Assembly: GCA_947464955.1 (NCBI GenBank)
Contig: CANHZI010000012.1
Location: 1-45,712, forward strand
Direction: 5' to 3'
DNA: 45,712 bases
From: Oxalobacteraceae bacterium
GTDB lineage: Bacteria; Pseudomonadota; Gammaproteobacteria; Burkholderiales; Burkholderiaceae_D
In this document: positions 18,154 through 26,192 of the stretch, in pieces
Numbering within the stretch: position 1 is the stretch's first letter
Layout: each line of letters opens with the position of its first letter
Notes under the pieces: generated by a model
Told to the model about the DNA's origin: nothing
Databases searched by the model: none
The model's input: the letters and a program-made list of their open reading frames with translations, nothing else
Program-made: the position numbers and the translations under genes

Positions 18154-20637
18154 ATGCGTCAACCTTCAGTTAATTGGCAAACATCAGTGGCTTTCAAACT
18201 TATGTTCGCAGCAGCGCTAGCTGTTGTTTCCTTATGTACGAGTTCCGCGTACGCGATCGACGGTAAATATCAGCTTCCACCAGCAGAGCTACAAGCTTTG
18301 GTCGATGCCCCTCGTGGTCCGGAGTTCAAGTTGGGGCCCCAAAATAAGACCGCATTGTTGATCAGTTTGCCCAATTTGCCGAGTATCACAGAGGTGTCTC
18401 AGCCCGAGTTAAGGTTAGCTGGTTTGCGAATTAATCCTAAGATGCGGGCTGCTAGTCGGGTGAATTTTAGCGACGGCCTCAGTTTATTGGACTTAAGCAC
18501 TGGCAAAATGCGCAAGGTGCAAGGTCTACCCCCTAAGGTCAAAATCGCAGATACGGTTTGGTCAGAGGATGAAGATTGGGTTGCTTTTTCTGTATGGGGC
18601 AAATCGGGTGTCGAGCTATGGCTACTCGATGTGGAAGAAGCGCAAGCGCGGCGTTTGATCTATGAACGACTCAATGCCACCACCGGCGCTGGTTTTTCTT
18701 GGCTTAATGGCTCGGAAGAATTGCTGGTGCGCTTATTGCCACGCGCACAAAAGGCAAAACCATTTAATTTAAGTGTGCCTGACGGCCCTGCGACCCAAGA
18801 GTCACGTGGTGGCAAGCTAAGTCAAAACCGAACCTTCCAAGATTTGTTGAAAACTTCGCGTGATGCCGACATGCTCGATTGGCAATTGCAAACCCAGTTG
18901 GCTGTCGTCAATGTGAATGGCAATGTGCGTAGGTTTGGACCGAATATGGTGTTAAGCCGAGCCCTCGCCTCGCCCGATGGCAAGCTGGTGTTGACCACGC
19001 AGTTGCGTCGCCCATATTCCTATCAAGTACCGATGGAGCGTTTTGCACAGACGATTGAAGTGTGGACAATACAAGGTAAGAAAGTTAAGACGATCGCAGA
19101 ACAAGCTTTACGTGAACGTATCCCGAATGGTATCGATGCAGTGCAAGCAGGGCCACGTGGTTTCGCTTGGCGTAATGATGAAGCGGCTACTTTGTATTGG
19201 TTAGAAGCCCAAGAGGGCGGCGATCCAGAAGTCCACTCCAAGGTACATGATGTAATGATGCAGCAGGCCGCACCATTTAATGCAGCGCCACAGAAATTAA
19301 TTGAATTACCTTGGCGCTTTAGTTCGGTACAGTGGGGTAACGACAACTTAGCCTTGGTAACCGAGACCTGGGCCAAGACGCGTGACACACGGACTTGGCG
19401 TATTCATCCCGGGACACCGCTAATTAAACCCGAGCTGCTCTTTTCGCGCAAAACAGAAGATCAATATGCGAACCCCGGTGTGCCAGTGATGAGCCTCAAC
19501 CAGTTTGGGCGTTCTGTAATACGTACCACGCCAGATGGGCAGTTCATGTTTTTGACAGGAACGGGTGCTAGCCCTGAGGGCGATCGACCCTTCCTCGATC
19601 GTTTTCATTTGGCAACCGAAAAGAGCACGCGTTTGTGGCGTTCTAAAGCCCCATATTATGAAGAAGTCTTAGGCATACTTGATGATAACGGCACCCAGAT
19701 CATCACCAGCCGTGAATCCTTGGAAGAGCGCCCTAATCTTTTTATTCGCAATTTGACCGCGCCGGCCTCGGTTCAGGCGACTGCGCTGACCGCCTTTCCG
19801 CATCCAACTCCGCAAATGCGTGGTGTCCAAAAGCGCACTCTTCGCTATCAACGTGACGATGGCGTTGAACTGAGCGCGACATTATATTTACCTCCCGGTT
19901 ACGATCCTAAACGCGATGGACCACGTCCGATGTTAATGTGGGCATATCCTCGCGAATTCAAATCAGCAGAAGCTGCGAGCCAAGTGAGTGGTTCCCCCTA
20001 TCGCTTTAACCGTATTAATGTTCAGGGACCGATGGTGATGTTGGCCCGTGGTTATACGGTGTTAGATGGACCAACCATGCCCATTATCGGTGAAGGACGG
20101 CGCGAACCCAACGATACCTTTATTGAACAACTGAAGATGGATGCCGAGGCTGCAGTTGATGAAGTCGTTAAGCTTGGCGTGGCAGATCGTTCGCGCATCG
20201 CTATCGGTGGGCATAGTTATGGTGCCTTCATGGCCGCAAATTTGTTGGCGCACACCAGTCTCTTCCGCGCAGGGATAGCGCGCTCAGGTGCTTATAATCG
20301 CACATTGACACCCTTTGGTTTCCAATCAGAAGACCGCACCTATTGGCGTGCGAAAGAAACTTACCTCGATATGTCGCCATTTCATTTTGCTGATGATATC
20401 GATAGCCCTTTATTACTAATTCATGGCGAGGATGATAATAATCCTGGTACCTTCCCCTTACAAAGTGAGCGCATGTATCAAGCTTTAGCAGGTTTAGGTA
20501 CCCCTACCCGCTTGGTGATGCTTCCGAATGAGAGTCACATTTACCGCGCCCGTGAATCCATCTTGCATATGTTGTGGGAACAAGATCAATGGATGAGCCG
20601 ATACGTCAAGAATGCTAAGCCTCACAATGGTAAATAA
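18154..20637 (+). CDS. Exported prolyl-oligopeptidase family (S9) serine peptidase
   Basis: This 827-residue protein has a signal peptide (about 1-34, ending AYA). A long beta-rich region (about 40-560) fits the S9 propeller, followed by an alpha/beta-hydrolase domain. The catalytic triad is visible: Ser688 in GGHSYGAF, Asp761 in HGEDDNNPG and His795 in NESHIY. S9 enzymes cut short peptides after proline or other residues; the long form resembles the glutamyl-endopeptidase-like branch, though specificity cannot be read from sequence. It is divergent from the HD-GYP operon and appears monocistronic. Together with the M28 peptidase and the POT transporter it fits extracytoplasmic peptide use. 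Confidence 0.9.
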   Translation: MRQPSVNWQTSVAFKLMFAAALAVVSLCTSSAYAIDGKYQLPPAELQALVDAPRGPEFKLGPQNKTALLISLPNLPSITEVSQPELRLAGLRINPKMRAASRVNFSDGLSLLDLSTGKMRKVQGLPPKVKIADTVWSEDEDWVAFSVWGKSGVELWLLDVEEAQARRLIYERLNATTGAGFSWLNGSEELLVRLLPRAQKAKPFNLSVPDGPATQESRGGKLSQNRTFQDLLKTSRDADMLDWQLQTQLAVVNVNGNVRRFGPNMVLSRALASPDGKLVLTTQLRRPYSYQVPMERFAQTIEVWTIQGKKVKTIAEQALRERIPNGIDAVQAGPRGFAWRNDEAATLYWLEAQEGGDPEVHSKVHDVMMQQAAPFNAAPQKLIELPWRFSSVQWGNDNLALVTETWAKTRDTRTWRIHPGTPLIKPELLFSRKTEDQYANPGVPVMSLNQFGRSVIRTTPDGQFMFLTGTGASPEGDRPFLDRFHLATEKSTRLWRSKAPYYEEVLGILDDNGTQIITSRESLEERPNLFIRNLTAPASVQATALTAFPHPTPQMRGVQKRTLRYQRDDGVELSATLYLPPGYDPKRDGPRPMLMWAYPREFKSAEAASQVSGSPYRFNRINVQGPMVMLARGYTVLDGPTMPIIGEGRREPNDTFIEQLKMDAEAAVDEVVKLGVADRSRIAIGGHSYGAFMAANLLAHTSLFRAGIARSGAYNRTLTPFGFQSEDRTYWRAKETYLDMSPFHFADDIDSPLLLIHGEDDNNPGTFPLQSERMYQALAGLGTPTRLVMLPNESHIYRARESILHMLWEQDQWMSRYVKNAKPHNGK

Positions 20638-20717
20638 AACGAGTCTTACGAATACGCATTAAAGTGTTGTAGAAGCGATCACGATAGTTTGAGCGGAGAT
20701 CGAATTCGTTCAATATG

Positions 20718-20746
20718 TTGGCACAAGACAATATTTTTACTTTATG
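20718..20746 (+). promoter_or_regulatory. Predicted sigma-70 promoter of the receiver gene
   Basis: TTGGCA (20718-20723), a 17-base spacer and TTTATG (20741-20746) lie 49 bases before ATG 20795. The -35 is good and the -10 is moderate. Confidence 0.4.
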
Positions 20747-20794
20747 ATGGTCAGACAGCGGTGTGCTGCCTCGACCTAATTACCGATATTTCTC

Positions 20795-21274
20795 ATGCTC
20801 AGAGCCTATATTCTGGATAATCAAGCAGTTGCCCGAAACTTATTGGCGACGGTCTTGACCAATGGTGGTCACGAGGTGGTCGGAGATGGCAATAATAGTG
20901 CAACCAATATTGCGCGTATGGTTAAGTTGCAACCGCAGATTGTGTGCGTCGATATCGGTGAGCCGGACCAAGCGGGTTTGGCCTTGCTTGACAGTTTACG
21001 TACACAGCTACCGAAAGCCTTGATTTTCTTAGTGTCAGCGAAGATCGATGCCGAAACCATACAGGCAGCGCAAAGTCGTGGTGTCGTTGGTTTTATCGTT
21101 AAACCTTTTAATGCAGTGGCTGTACTCATGTCGATTCGAAATACGATTCTTCGTATTGCTACGCAAAGTCGCGCTAAGCAAAAGACAGTCGAACCAGCCG
21201 AAGCCGACGGCGTCGCGAGCCCCACGAATGGCGCAGACCCAGTACCAGACGCTAATCCAAGTCCTTCGGAATAA
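20795..21274 (+). CDS. Single-domain response regulator (receiver only)
   Basis: This 159-residue protein has one CheY-like receiver (residues 3-120) with phospho-acceptor Asp53 (VCVDIGEP), a signalling Ser and Lys in VKPFN. The usual acidic pair is D8-N9 instead of two acids, which may weaken Mg binding. No DNA-binding or enzymatic domain follows, only a Pro/Ala/Glu-rich tail that looks disordered. It lies 119 bases upstream of a LytS-type kinase and a LytTR regulator and could be a phosphate sink or a protein-interaction output. Its cognate kinase is unknown. Confidence 0.85.
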   Translation: MLRAYILDNQAVARNLLATVLTNGGHEVVGDGNNSATNIARMVKLQPQIVCVDIGEPDQAGLALLDSLRTQLPKALIFLVSAKIDAETIQAAQSRGVVGFIVKPFNAVAVLMSIRNTILRIATQSRAKQKTVEPAEADGVASPTNGADPVPDANPSPSE

Positions 21275-21393
21275 GCGTCAGCATTTTTATCCTCGGTTTT
21301 CCCTATTTCGTCAGCAATCGCTGAATTTGGTCGCATGCTTCCTTCATTGACATGGTTCTTGGTACAGTGTCGTCATGTTATGAAGGAGTTGTC

Positions 21394-22737
21394 ATGAGTT
21401 CCAATACTCACCCAATCGAATCCACGATTTCTGAACAGGCTTTGCCGTCGGAAGTTTCTATACAAAGCGATACCTGGCTTAATCGTTATCGCAATTTCCC
21501 CGTCTTTTCGAAGACATGGTACCGCCATCGCACCATTGCTTTTGGTGGAACATTAGCTGTCTTGTTGTTGATGATTGCCACCATCACTTTCCTGACCCAA
21601 GATAACATCGTCGATTTTTTTCGCTGGACTATCCCTTTTTTTGTTTTTGGAACGGGTTTGTTCACGATAGGTCAAGGCATGGCGGTGTGGGTGCGTCAGC
21701 AAAACTACGGTGAACGCAAGGAAGGGGTCTTAATTACGTCTGCTTTGCTTGCTGGCTTATTGTTAAGTATGGCGATTGGTGTCGGTCTTCATGGAATCGC
21801 TACCGAGTTTCTTGGTAAGGAAAAAAAACCTCAGGTTTCTCAACAAAGTAAAGTTGTCGCGAGTCCCATGAGTGAAGCGGCAATGTTGAAAGAACAGGAA
21901 CGTAAGCGCATTCTTGAAGAGAACGAAAAAATTCTGAAAGCAGCAAGAGCCGAGCGCGACAAAGCACGCGGGCCAGTATTCAATATGGTGATTACGGCTC
22001 TTGCTTGGTTCCCTATGACTATCGCTGGCTTCTATTGGGGCAGTTTTTTCGATCTCTTGGTTTATTTTAGACAGCGCAAACGCCTCGCCGAGGCTCTCCG
22101 CAAGCAGGAATTAGAACGTGCGCAAAACGCTCGTCGCGAAGCGGAGTTGAAACTGTCGGTATTGGTGGCGCAAGTCGAGCCACACTTCTTATTCAATACG
22201 CTAGCCGGGGTACGATCCGCAATCTTGACTGAGCCACTGCGTGCTACAGCAATCGTGGATCATTTGGTCGATTACCTACGCTCCACTATCCCGCAAATGC
22301 GCGGAGACGGCGGTACCGAACAAGGGCACCTAGCCAAACAATTGGAAACTGCTCGCGCGTATTTGAGTTTGATGCAAGCACGGATTCCACGTTTAAGTTT
22401 TAGTATCGAATCCGAAGTAAAAGACGCAGTGTTCCCGCCACTGATGTTGATTTCCTTGGTGGAAAACGCGATCAAGCACGGCATAGAACCGAAAATTGGT
22501 CCCGCGAAGATAACGATCACTGCGCGTTATTTCGATGCCGAAGATGAAGAGAAATTAGAAGTGTGCGTGGCAGATGACGGTGTTGGTTTTGGTGGCACGA
22601 CGTCTGGCACCGGTATAGGTTTAGCGAATATTCGAGAACGTTTAGAATCAATGTATGGTGCTCGCGCTAGTCTAACTTTGAAAGCCAGACCCGAAGGTGG
22701 TGTTGCTGCGATCATCGTTTTACCCTTAATGACCTAA
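21394..22737 (+). CDS. LytS/AlgZ-type membrane sensor histidine kinase
   Basis: This 447-residue protein has about four membrane helices in its first 220 residues. A highly charged helix (EQERKRILEENEKIL region) sits between the third and fourth. The His_kinase domain follows, with His264 in VEPHFLFNTL, then an ATPase domain with LVENAIKHG, DDGVGF and GTGIGLANIRERL. The frame is open back to 21352, but ATG 21394 is preferred because AAGGAG (21383-21388) lies 5 bases upstream. The LytTR response regulator follows after 35 bases and is the obvious partner. Such pairs control surface polysaccharide, motility or nutrient uptake in other bacteria; the target here is unknown. Confidence 0.92.
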   Translation: MSSNTHPIESTISEQALPSEVSIQSDTWLNRYRNFPVFSKTWYRHRTIAFGGTLAVLLLMIATITFLTQDNIVDFFRWTIPFFVFGTGLFTIGQGMAVWVRQQNYGERKEGVLITSALLAGLLLSMAIGVGLHGIATEFLGKEKKPQVSQQSKVVASPMSEAAMLKEQERKRILEENEKILKAARAERDKARGPVFNMVITALAWFPMTIAGFYWGSFFDLLVYFRQRKRLAEALRKQELERAQNARREAELKLSVLVAQVEPHFLFNTLAGVRSAILTEPLRATAIVDHLVDYLRSTIPQMRGDGGTEQGHLAKQLETARAYLSLMQARIPRLSFSIESEVKDAVFPPLMLISLVENAIKHGIEPKIGPAKITITARYFDAEDEEKLEVCVADDGVGFGGTTSGTGIGLANIRERLESMYGARASLTLKARPEGGVAAIIVLPLMT

Positions 22738-22772
22738 GATAAAATCAATTATTTCAACGAGAAAAAATCACT

Positions 22773-23528
22773 ATGTTGACAGCGATTATTGCCGATGACG
22801 AAGATTTGCCGCGTAAAGACTTGCGCCGTATGTTGGCTGAAACTTGGCCAGAATTGCAGATTGTGGCGGAAGCCGAACATGGCGCCGACGCGCTAGAGGC
22901 GATCCACCAACATCAACCCGATATCGCCTTTCTTGATATCCGCATGCCTGGAATGACTGGCCTCGATGTCGCGAATGCCGCGAAAGGTCGTTGTCAGGTC
23001 GTGTTTACCACGGCCTATGACAATCACGCATTAGAAGCTTTTGCTGCCGGTGCTATCGATTATCTGCTCAAGCCAATTGTGCAGGATCGTCTCAACGATG
23101 CCATCGCACGTTTAAAAGAACGTATGAATACCAAGGCAGCGCCAACAGACTTGAGTCAACTGATGCAAGAGCTCGACAAGCGCTTGCGGGCTCCCGCAGC
23201 CGAGCGTATTCGTTGGATTAGTGCCAGCGTTGGCGACACGATTAAGATGTTTCCAATTGAAAAAGTCCTGTTTTTCACCTCCGATGAAAAATATACCCGT
23301 GTCGTGACGGCAGAAGATGAAGCCCATGTGCGCAAGCCATTAAAGGAAATTATCGATGGCTTAGACCCGGAACTGTTCTGGCAAATTCATCGCGGCACAG
23401 TCGTTCGCGCCGATGCGATCGCCAAGGCGCATCGCGATGAGCTTGGTAAAGTGACCGTCGAGTTGCGCGGCATCAATGAAACCCTAAAGGTCAGTCAAGC
23501 TTACGCTTGGCGCTTCAAGCCTATGTAG
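22773..23528 (+). CDS. LytTR-family response regulator (AlgR/LytR type)
   Basis: This 251-residue protein has a receiver (1-120, acidic D8/D9, phospho-acceptor Asp55 in FLDIRMPG, Lys in LKPI). A LytTR DNA-binding domain follows at about 145-250 (IRWISASVGDTIKMFPIEKV, EKYTRVVT, LFWQIHRGTVVRADAI). It should bind direct repeats upstream of its targets when phosphorylated by the kinase encoded 35 bases upstream. No LytTR site pair was recognised in the flanking DNA. The nearest downstream genes are a broken secreted-protein gene and the POT peptide transporter; control of the latter is possible but speculative. Confidence 0.93.
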   Translation: MLTAIIADDEDLPRKDLRRMLAETWPELQIVAEAEHGADALEAIHQHQPDIAFLDIRMPGMTGLDVANAAKGRCQVVFTTAYDNHALEAFAAGAIDYLLKPIVQDRLNDAIARLKERMNTKAAPTDLSQLMQELDKRLRAPAAERIRWISASVGDTIKMFPIEKVLFFTSDEKYTRVVTAEDEAHVRKPLKEIIDGLDPELFWQIHRGTVVRADAIAKAHRDELGKVTVELRGINETLKVSQAYAWRFKPM

Positions 23529-23548
23529 TTCCAAATTTAGTCCCTAAT

Positions 23549-23575
23549 TGGTCCTTATCCGCGTGATCAGGACCA
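23549..23575 (+). terminator. Hairpin after the LytTR gene, no U run
   Basis: TGGTCCT (23549-23555) pairs with AGGACCA (23569-23575) over a 13-base loop. No T run follows, so it may be only a weak or Rho-assisted end. Confidence 0.3.
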
Positions 23576-23769
23576 GGTAACCCCTCAGAAATTGTTTTGG
23601 CAAATGCTTGCTAGGGCGGAGCTATGTCCTCTTACCCTAACGCATATACTTAAATAGGAGAGAAAAAATGAAAAGGTTAATTGCCTTGAGCTTGTTACTG
23701 TTGACTTGTCTTTTGAGCTTGAACTGTTTCGCTCAGAGTGCCGACCCGCTATGGGATAAAGTGATGGCG

Positions 23770-23790
23770 TTAAACAAGGCTTGTTTAAAC
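23770..23790 (+). other. Slippery heptamer inside a perfect palindrome
   Basis: TTAAACAAG (23770-23778) and CTTGTTTAA (23780-23788) are exact inverted repeats around one G. The TTTAAAC heptamer (23784-23790) overlaps the right arm and has the phase needed for -1 slippage into the downstream frame. Confidence 0.6.
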
Positions 23791-24251
23791 TCAAGCTGAG
23801 CGATTGGAAGAAAGGAGTACCCGTTTATTCTGTGCTAAGCGTTGAGTCGCCGTCTGCAGAACAAAAGCCGAACAAGCCAATTGACCTTGATGAGATGTTC
23901 GCCACCTTGCGTAAGGCGATTCTGTCGAAATCCTCAGGTTTAACTCGAAAAGATAACGTTGACTTCAATGGGATGTCATCGACTTTGTTTGAAATTGCTG
24001 ACGGCAGTATTCAGAAAGTTAAAATGAGGATTTGGGCAGACCCTCAGAATGGTCAAATTTATCAATACCGGTTGTCTGCCTATGTGCCTTTTGCTTTCGA
24101 TGCGGAAACAACGGTTAGCTTTGCGGACTCGCCGACCGGGGTGAGATTGGGGGCGCAGAGGCATACAGACCTTAAGTTTTTGATTCCTTTCAAGAAAGCG
24201 CAAGGGAGTGTCGTTGAAACCTTGAGTAATTGGGTTCCTTCGATGAATTGA
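23781..24251 (+). CDS. Downstream -1-frame portion of the split secreted protein
   Basis: From a possible TTG at 23781 this frame encodes 156 residues without a signal peptide. There is no Shine-Dalgarno in front of the TTG, and the frame is already open from 23760 inside the signal-peptide frame. Independent initiation is therefore less likely than a frameshift product or a disrupted gene. No conserved domain is recognised. It is kept as a separate entry because automatic annotation would call it a gene by itself. Confidence 0.45.
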   Translation: MFKLKLSDWKKGVPVYSVLSVESPSAEQKPNKPIDLDEMFATLRKAILSKSSGLTRKDNVDFNGMSSTLFEIADGSIQKVKMRIWADPQNGQIYQYRLSAYVPFAFDAETTVSFADSPTGVRLGAQRHTDLKFLIPFKKAQGSVVETLSNWVPSMN

Positions 24252-24550
24252 ACACTCATGCCGTCTCAGCCTCACCTCTACTAGATACCAGATCGCAGTC
24301 AATCTATGCTGTGGTCTGGTCTATTATCGGCTACAAGCAATATTCACTTAGGTTTTTTCCGCAACGCGCAATCGATCTAACGGTTTTCTCCGCATAAATT
24401 GGTCTCATCCCTCGCTTTTCTGGTTTAGAATGCACCGTCATTGAAATTCCCTGTACGGAAAGCTAACTTTTCGCACTACAAGGAAATTAGATTTTCAGCG
24501 GCTTAAACCGGTATTACCGAAATCAAAATATTAACAAGAGGAGAAATTGC
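24252..24550. other. Intergenic region before the peptide transporter
   Basis: About 300 bases hold no credible gene. A TAGAAT (24426-24431) could be a -10 for the transporter gene, but no well-spaced -35 is seen (TTGGTC at 24399-24404 is 21 bases away). No terminator hairpin was found for the preceding gene. Confidence 0.5.
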
Positions 24551-26059
24551 ATGAGTGGTGCTGCAATCACACCGGGCCAAGAGGCCCCAATTCCAGAATT
24601 TAAGCAAATTTTGGGACATCCTGCCCCATTATGGATGCTGTTTATGTCCGAGTTCTGGGAGCGTTTCGCGTTCTACGGCATTCGTTGGGCGTTGGTGTTG
24701 TACATCGTTGACCAATTTTACAAGGGCGATGGCACGGGCCAAGCGGCAGCGAACTTAACTTATGGTTCTTATTTGGCATTGGTTTATGCTGCTGCATTGT
24801 TCGGTGGCTATGTAGCTGACCGTGTCATTGGGTATCAACGTTCAATCTTGGTCGGTGCGGTCTTCATGTCGGCTGGCCTGTTTATGATCTCGATTCCAAA
24901 TCAAGATATCTTCAACGCTGGTCTTGCCACGATTATTATTGGTAACGGTTTGTTTAAACCAAATATTTCTACCATGGTTGGTAAGTTGTACAGCATTGCT
25001 GATACACGTCGTGACTCTGGTTTTACGATTTTCTACATGGGTATTAATGTTGGCGGCTTCTTGGCTCCAATCTTTACTCAGTTATTGGCGCAAAAAGTAT
25101 TCAACACGGGCGATACACCAGCATACAAAATCGTGTTTATCTCCGCTGGTATTGGTATGTTGTTGAGCTTGGTGTGGTTCGCGATTGGTCGTCGTACCTT
25201 GAAGGGTATTGGCGCTCCAGCTGAAGGCACAGAAAGTATGGCACGTGTGGTGTATGTCGCGATTGGTGCTTTGTGCGTGATACCGGTTGCCTACTTCCTG
25301 TTGTCTATGGGTGCGGCAAAATTGCAAATCTTCTTGACCATCTTGTTTGCTGGTTTGATGGTGATGTTGTTGGTCGAAGGTATCCGTAACGGTAACGTCG
25401 CACGCGATAAAGTCATCGCCATGCTGTTAATCTTCGCCTTCAATATTTTGTTCTGGATGTTCTTCGAACAAGCAGGTAGCTCCTTCACATTCTTAGCAGA
25501 TCAAATCGTTAATCGTGATCTCGGTGGTTTCGTATTCCCAACGGCTTGGTTCCAAAGTGTGAACTCTTTGGCGATTATTGGTTTTGCTCCTGTCGTTGCT
25601 TATATTTGGGTGGTGTTGGGTCGTCGTAATTTGAATCCATCGATCCCACGTAAGTTTGGTTTGGGTCTGATCGGCAATGGTCTGGCATTCGGTTTGTTGA
25701 TGTTCGCTTTGTCTAGCTTGGTCGATGCAAATAACAAAATCCCATTCTGGACTTTGTTCATGGTTTACGTCATTCAATCTATCGGTGAGTTGTGCTTGTC
25801 TCCAATCGGTTTGTCGATGGTGACAAAATTGGCACCAACACGCTTGGTTGGCTTGGGCATGGGCGGCTGGTTCTTGTCGACAGGTATCGGTAATAACTTA
25901 TCTGGTATCTTCGCGAGCCATGTCAGTGGTGAGTCCGGTATGTCAGTTGCGTCGGCTTTGAGCGGCTACACTTTCGGCTTCTATTCATTGATTGGTGCAG
26001 GTGTGGTGTTGTTCTTGATTGCACCATTGATGCAAAAATTGATGCATGGTGTGAAGTAA
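24551..26059 (+). CDS. POT/PTR family proton-coupled di-/tripeptide transporter
   Basis: This 502-residue inner-membrane protein has about 14 hydrophobic helices, the size of bacterial DtpA-type transporters. The proton-coupling motif ExxER is at E34-E37-R38 (EFWERFAFYG), and the PTR2 signature region is present as FYMGINVGGFLAP. Late helices carry the family motif SIGELCLSPIGLSMVTKLAP. It should import di- and tripeptides with protons. GAGGAG (24538-24543) lies 7 bases before the ATG. It stands alone with its own terminator. The exported S9 and M28 peptidases in this window could supply its substrates. Confidence 0.94.
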   Translation: MSGAAITPGQEAPIPEFKQILGHPAPLWMLFMSEFWERFAFYGIRWALVLYIVDQFYKGDGTGQAAANLTYGSYLALVYAAALFGGYVADRVIGYQRSILVGAVFMSAGLFMISIPNQDIFNAGLATIIIGNGLFKPNISTMVGKLYSIADTRRDSGFTIFYMGINVGGFLAPIFTQLLAQKVFNTGDTPAYKIVFISAGIGMLLSLVWFAIGRRTLKGIGAPAEGTESMARVVYVAIGALCVIPVAYFLLSMGAAKLQIFLTILFAGLMVMLLVEGIRNGNVARDKVIAMLLIFAFNILFWMFFEQAGSSFTFLADQIVNRDLGGFVFPTAWFQSVNSLAIIGFAPVVAYIWVVLGRRNLNPSIPRKFGLGLIGNGLAFGLLMFALSSLVDANNKIPFWTLFMVYVIQSIGELCLSPIGLSMVTKLAPTRLVGLGMGGWFLSTGIGNNLSGIFASHVSGESGMSVASALSGYTFGFYSLIGAGVVLFLIAPLMQKLMHGVK

Positions 26060-26110
26060 TTTGGTAGCAGATTGGGTTTGCCTGACCTTGAGTCGGTAAA
26101 CCCAAGCAAT

Positions 26111-26136
26111 AAAAAAGCGGCCTAGGCCGCTTTTTT
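26111..26136. terminator. Bidirectional terminator between the POT and YdgA-like genes
   Basis: AAAAAAGCGGCC (26111-26122) and GGCCGCTTTTTT (26125-26136) are perfect complements around TA. The hairpin has A and U runs for both converging genes. Confidence 0.93.
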
Positions 26137-26154
26137 ATTGATCGCTTGAATAAG

Positions 26155-26181
26155 CCGCTGCTCACTGAACAGCGGTTTTTT
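26155..26181 (+). terminator. Second hairpin terminator on the plus strand
   Basis: CCGCTG (26155-26160) pairs with CAGCGG (26170-26175), followed by six T (26176-26181). It backs up the bidirectional terminator just upstream. Confidence 0.65.
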
Positions 26182-26192
26182 GAATGATCGAT

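Larger units (their letters stand above)
23668..24251 (+). pseudogene. Secreted protein of unknown function, reading frame broken or shifted by -1
   Basis: ATG 23668, with AGGAG 7 bases upstream, opens a 43-codon frame encoding a clear signal peptide (ending CFAQ) and a short mature start, then stops at TGA 23797-23799. The -1 frame is open from 23760 to the stop at 24251 and encodes about 155 more residues that look like a real domain (DMFNGMSSTLFEI-like mixed alpha/beta pattern, no recognised family). The two frames overlap over 23760-23799, where TTTAAAC (23784-23790) sits exactly in the T TTA AAC phase. Shifting there joins both parts into a protein of about 195 residues. It may be a frameshifted pseudogene, an assembly error, or programmed frameshifting; the sequence cannot decide. 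Confidence 0.7.

Noticed and set aside
21347-21375. TTGACA before the LytS-type kinase as a promoter
   Set aside because: The -35 is perfect, but the hexamer at 17 bases (TCGTCA) is poor, and transcription would start inside the ribosome-binding site.
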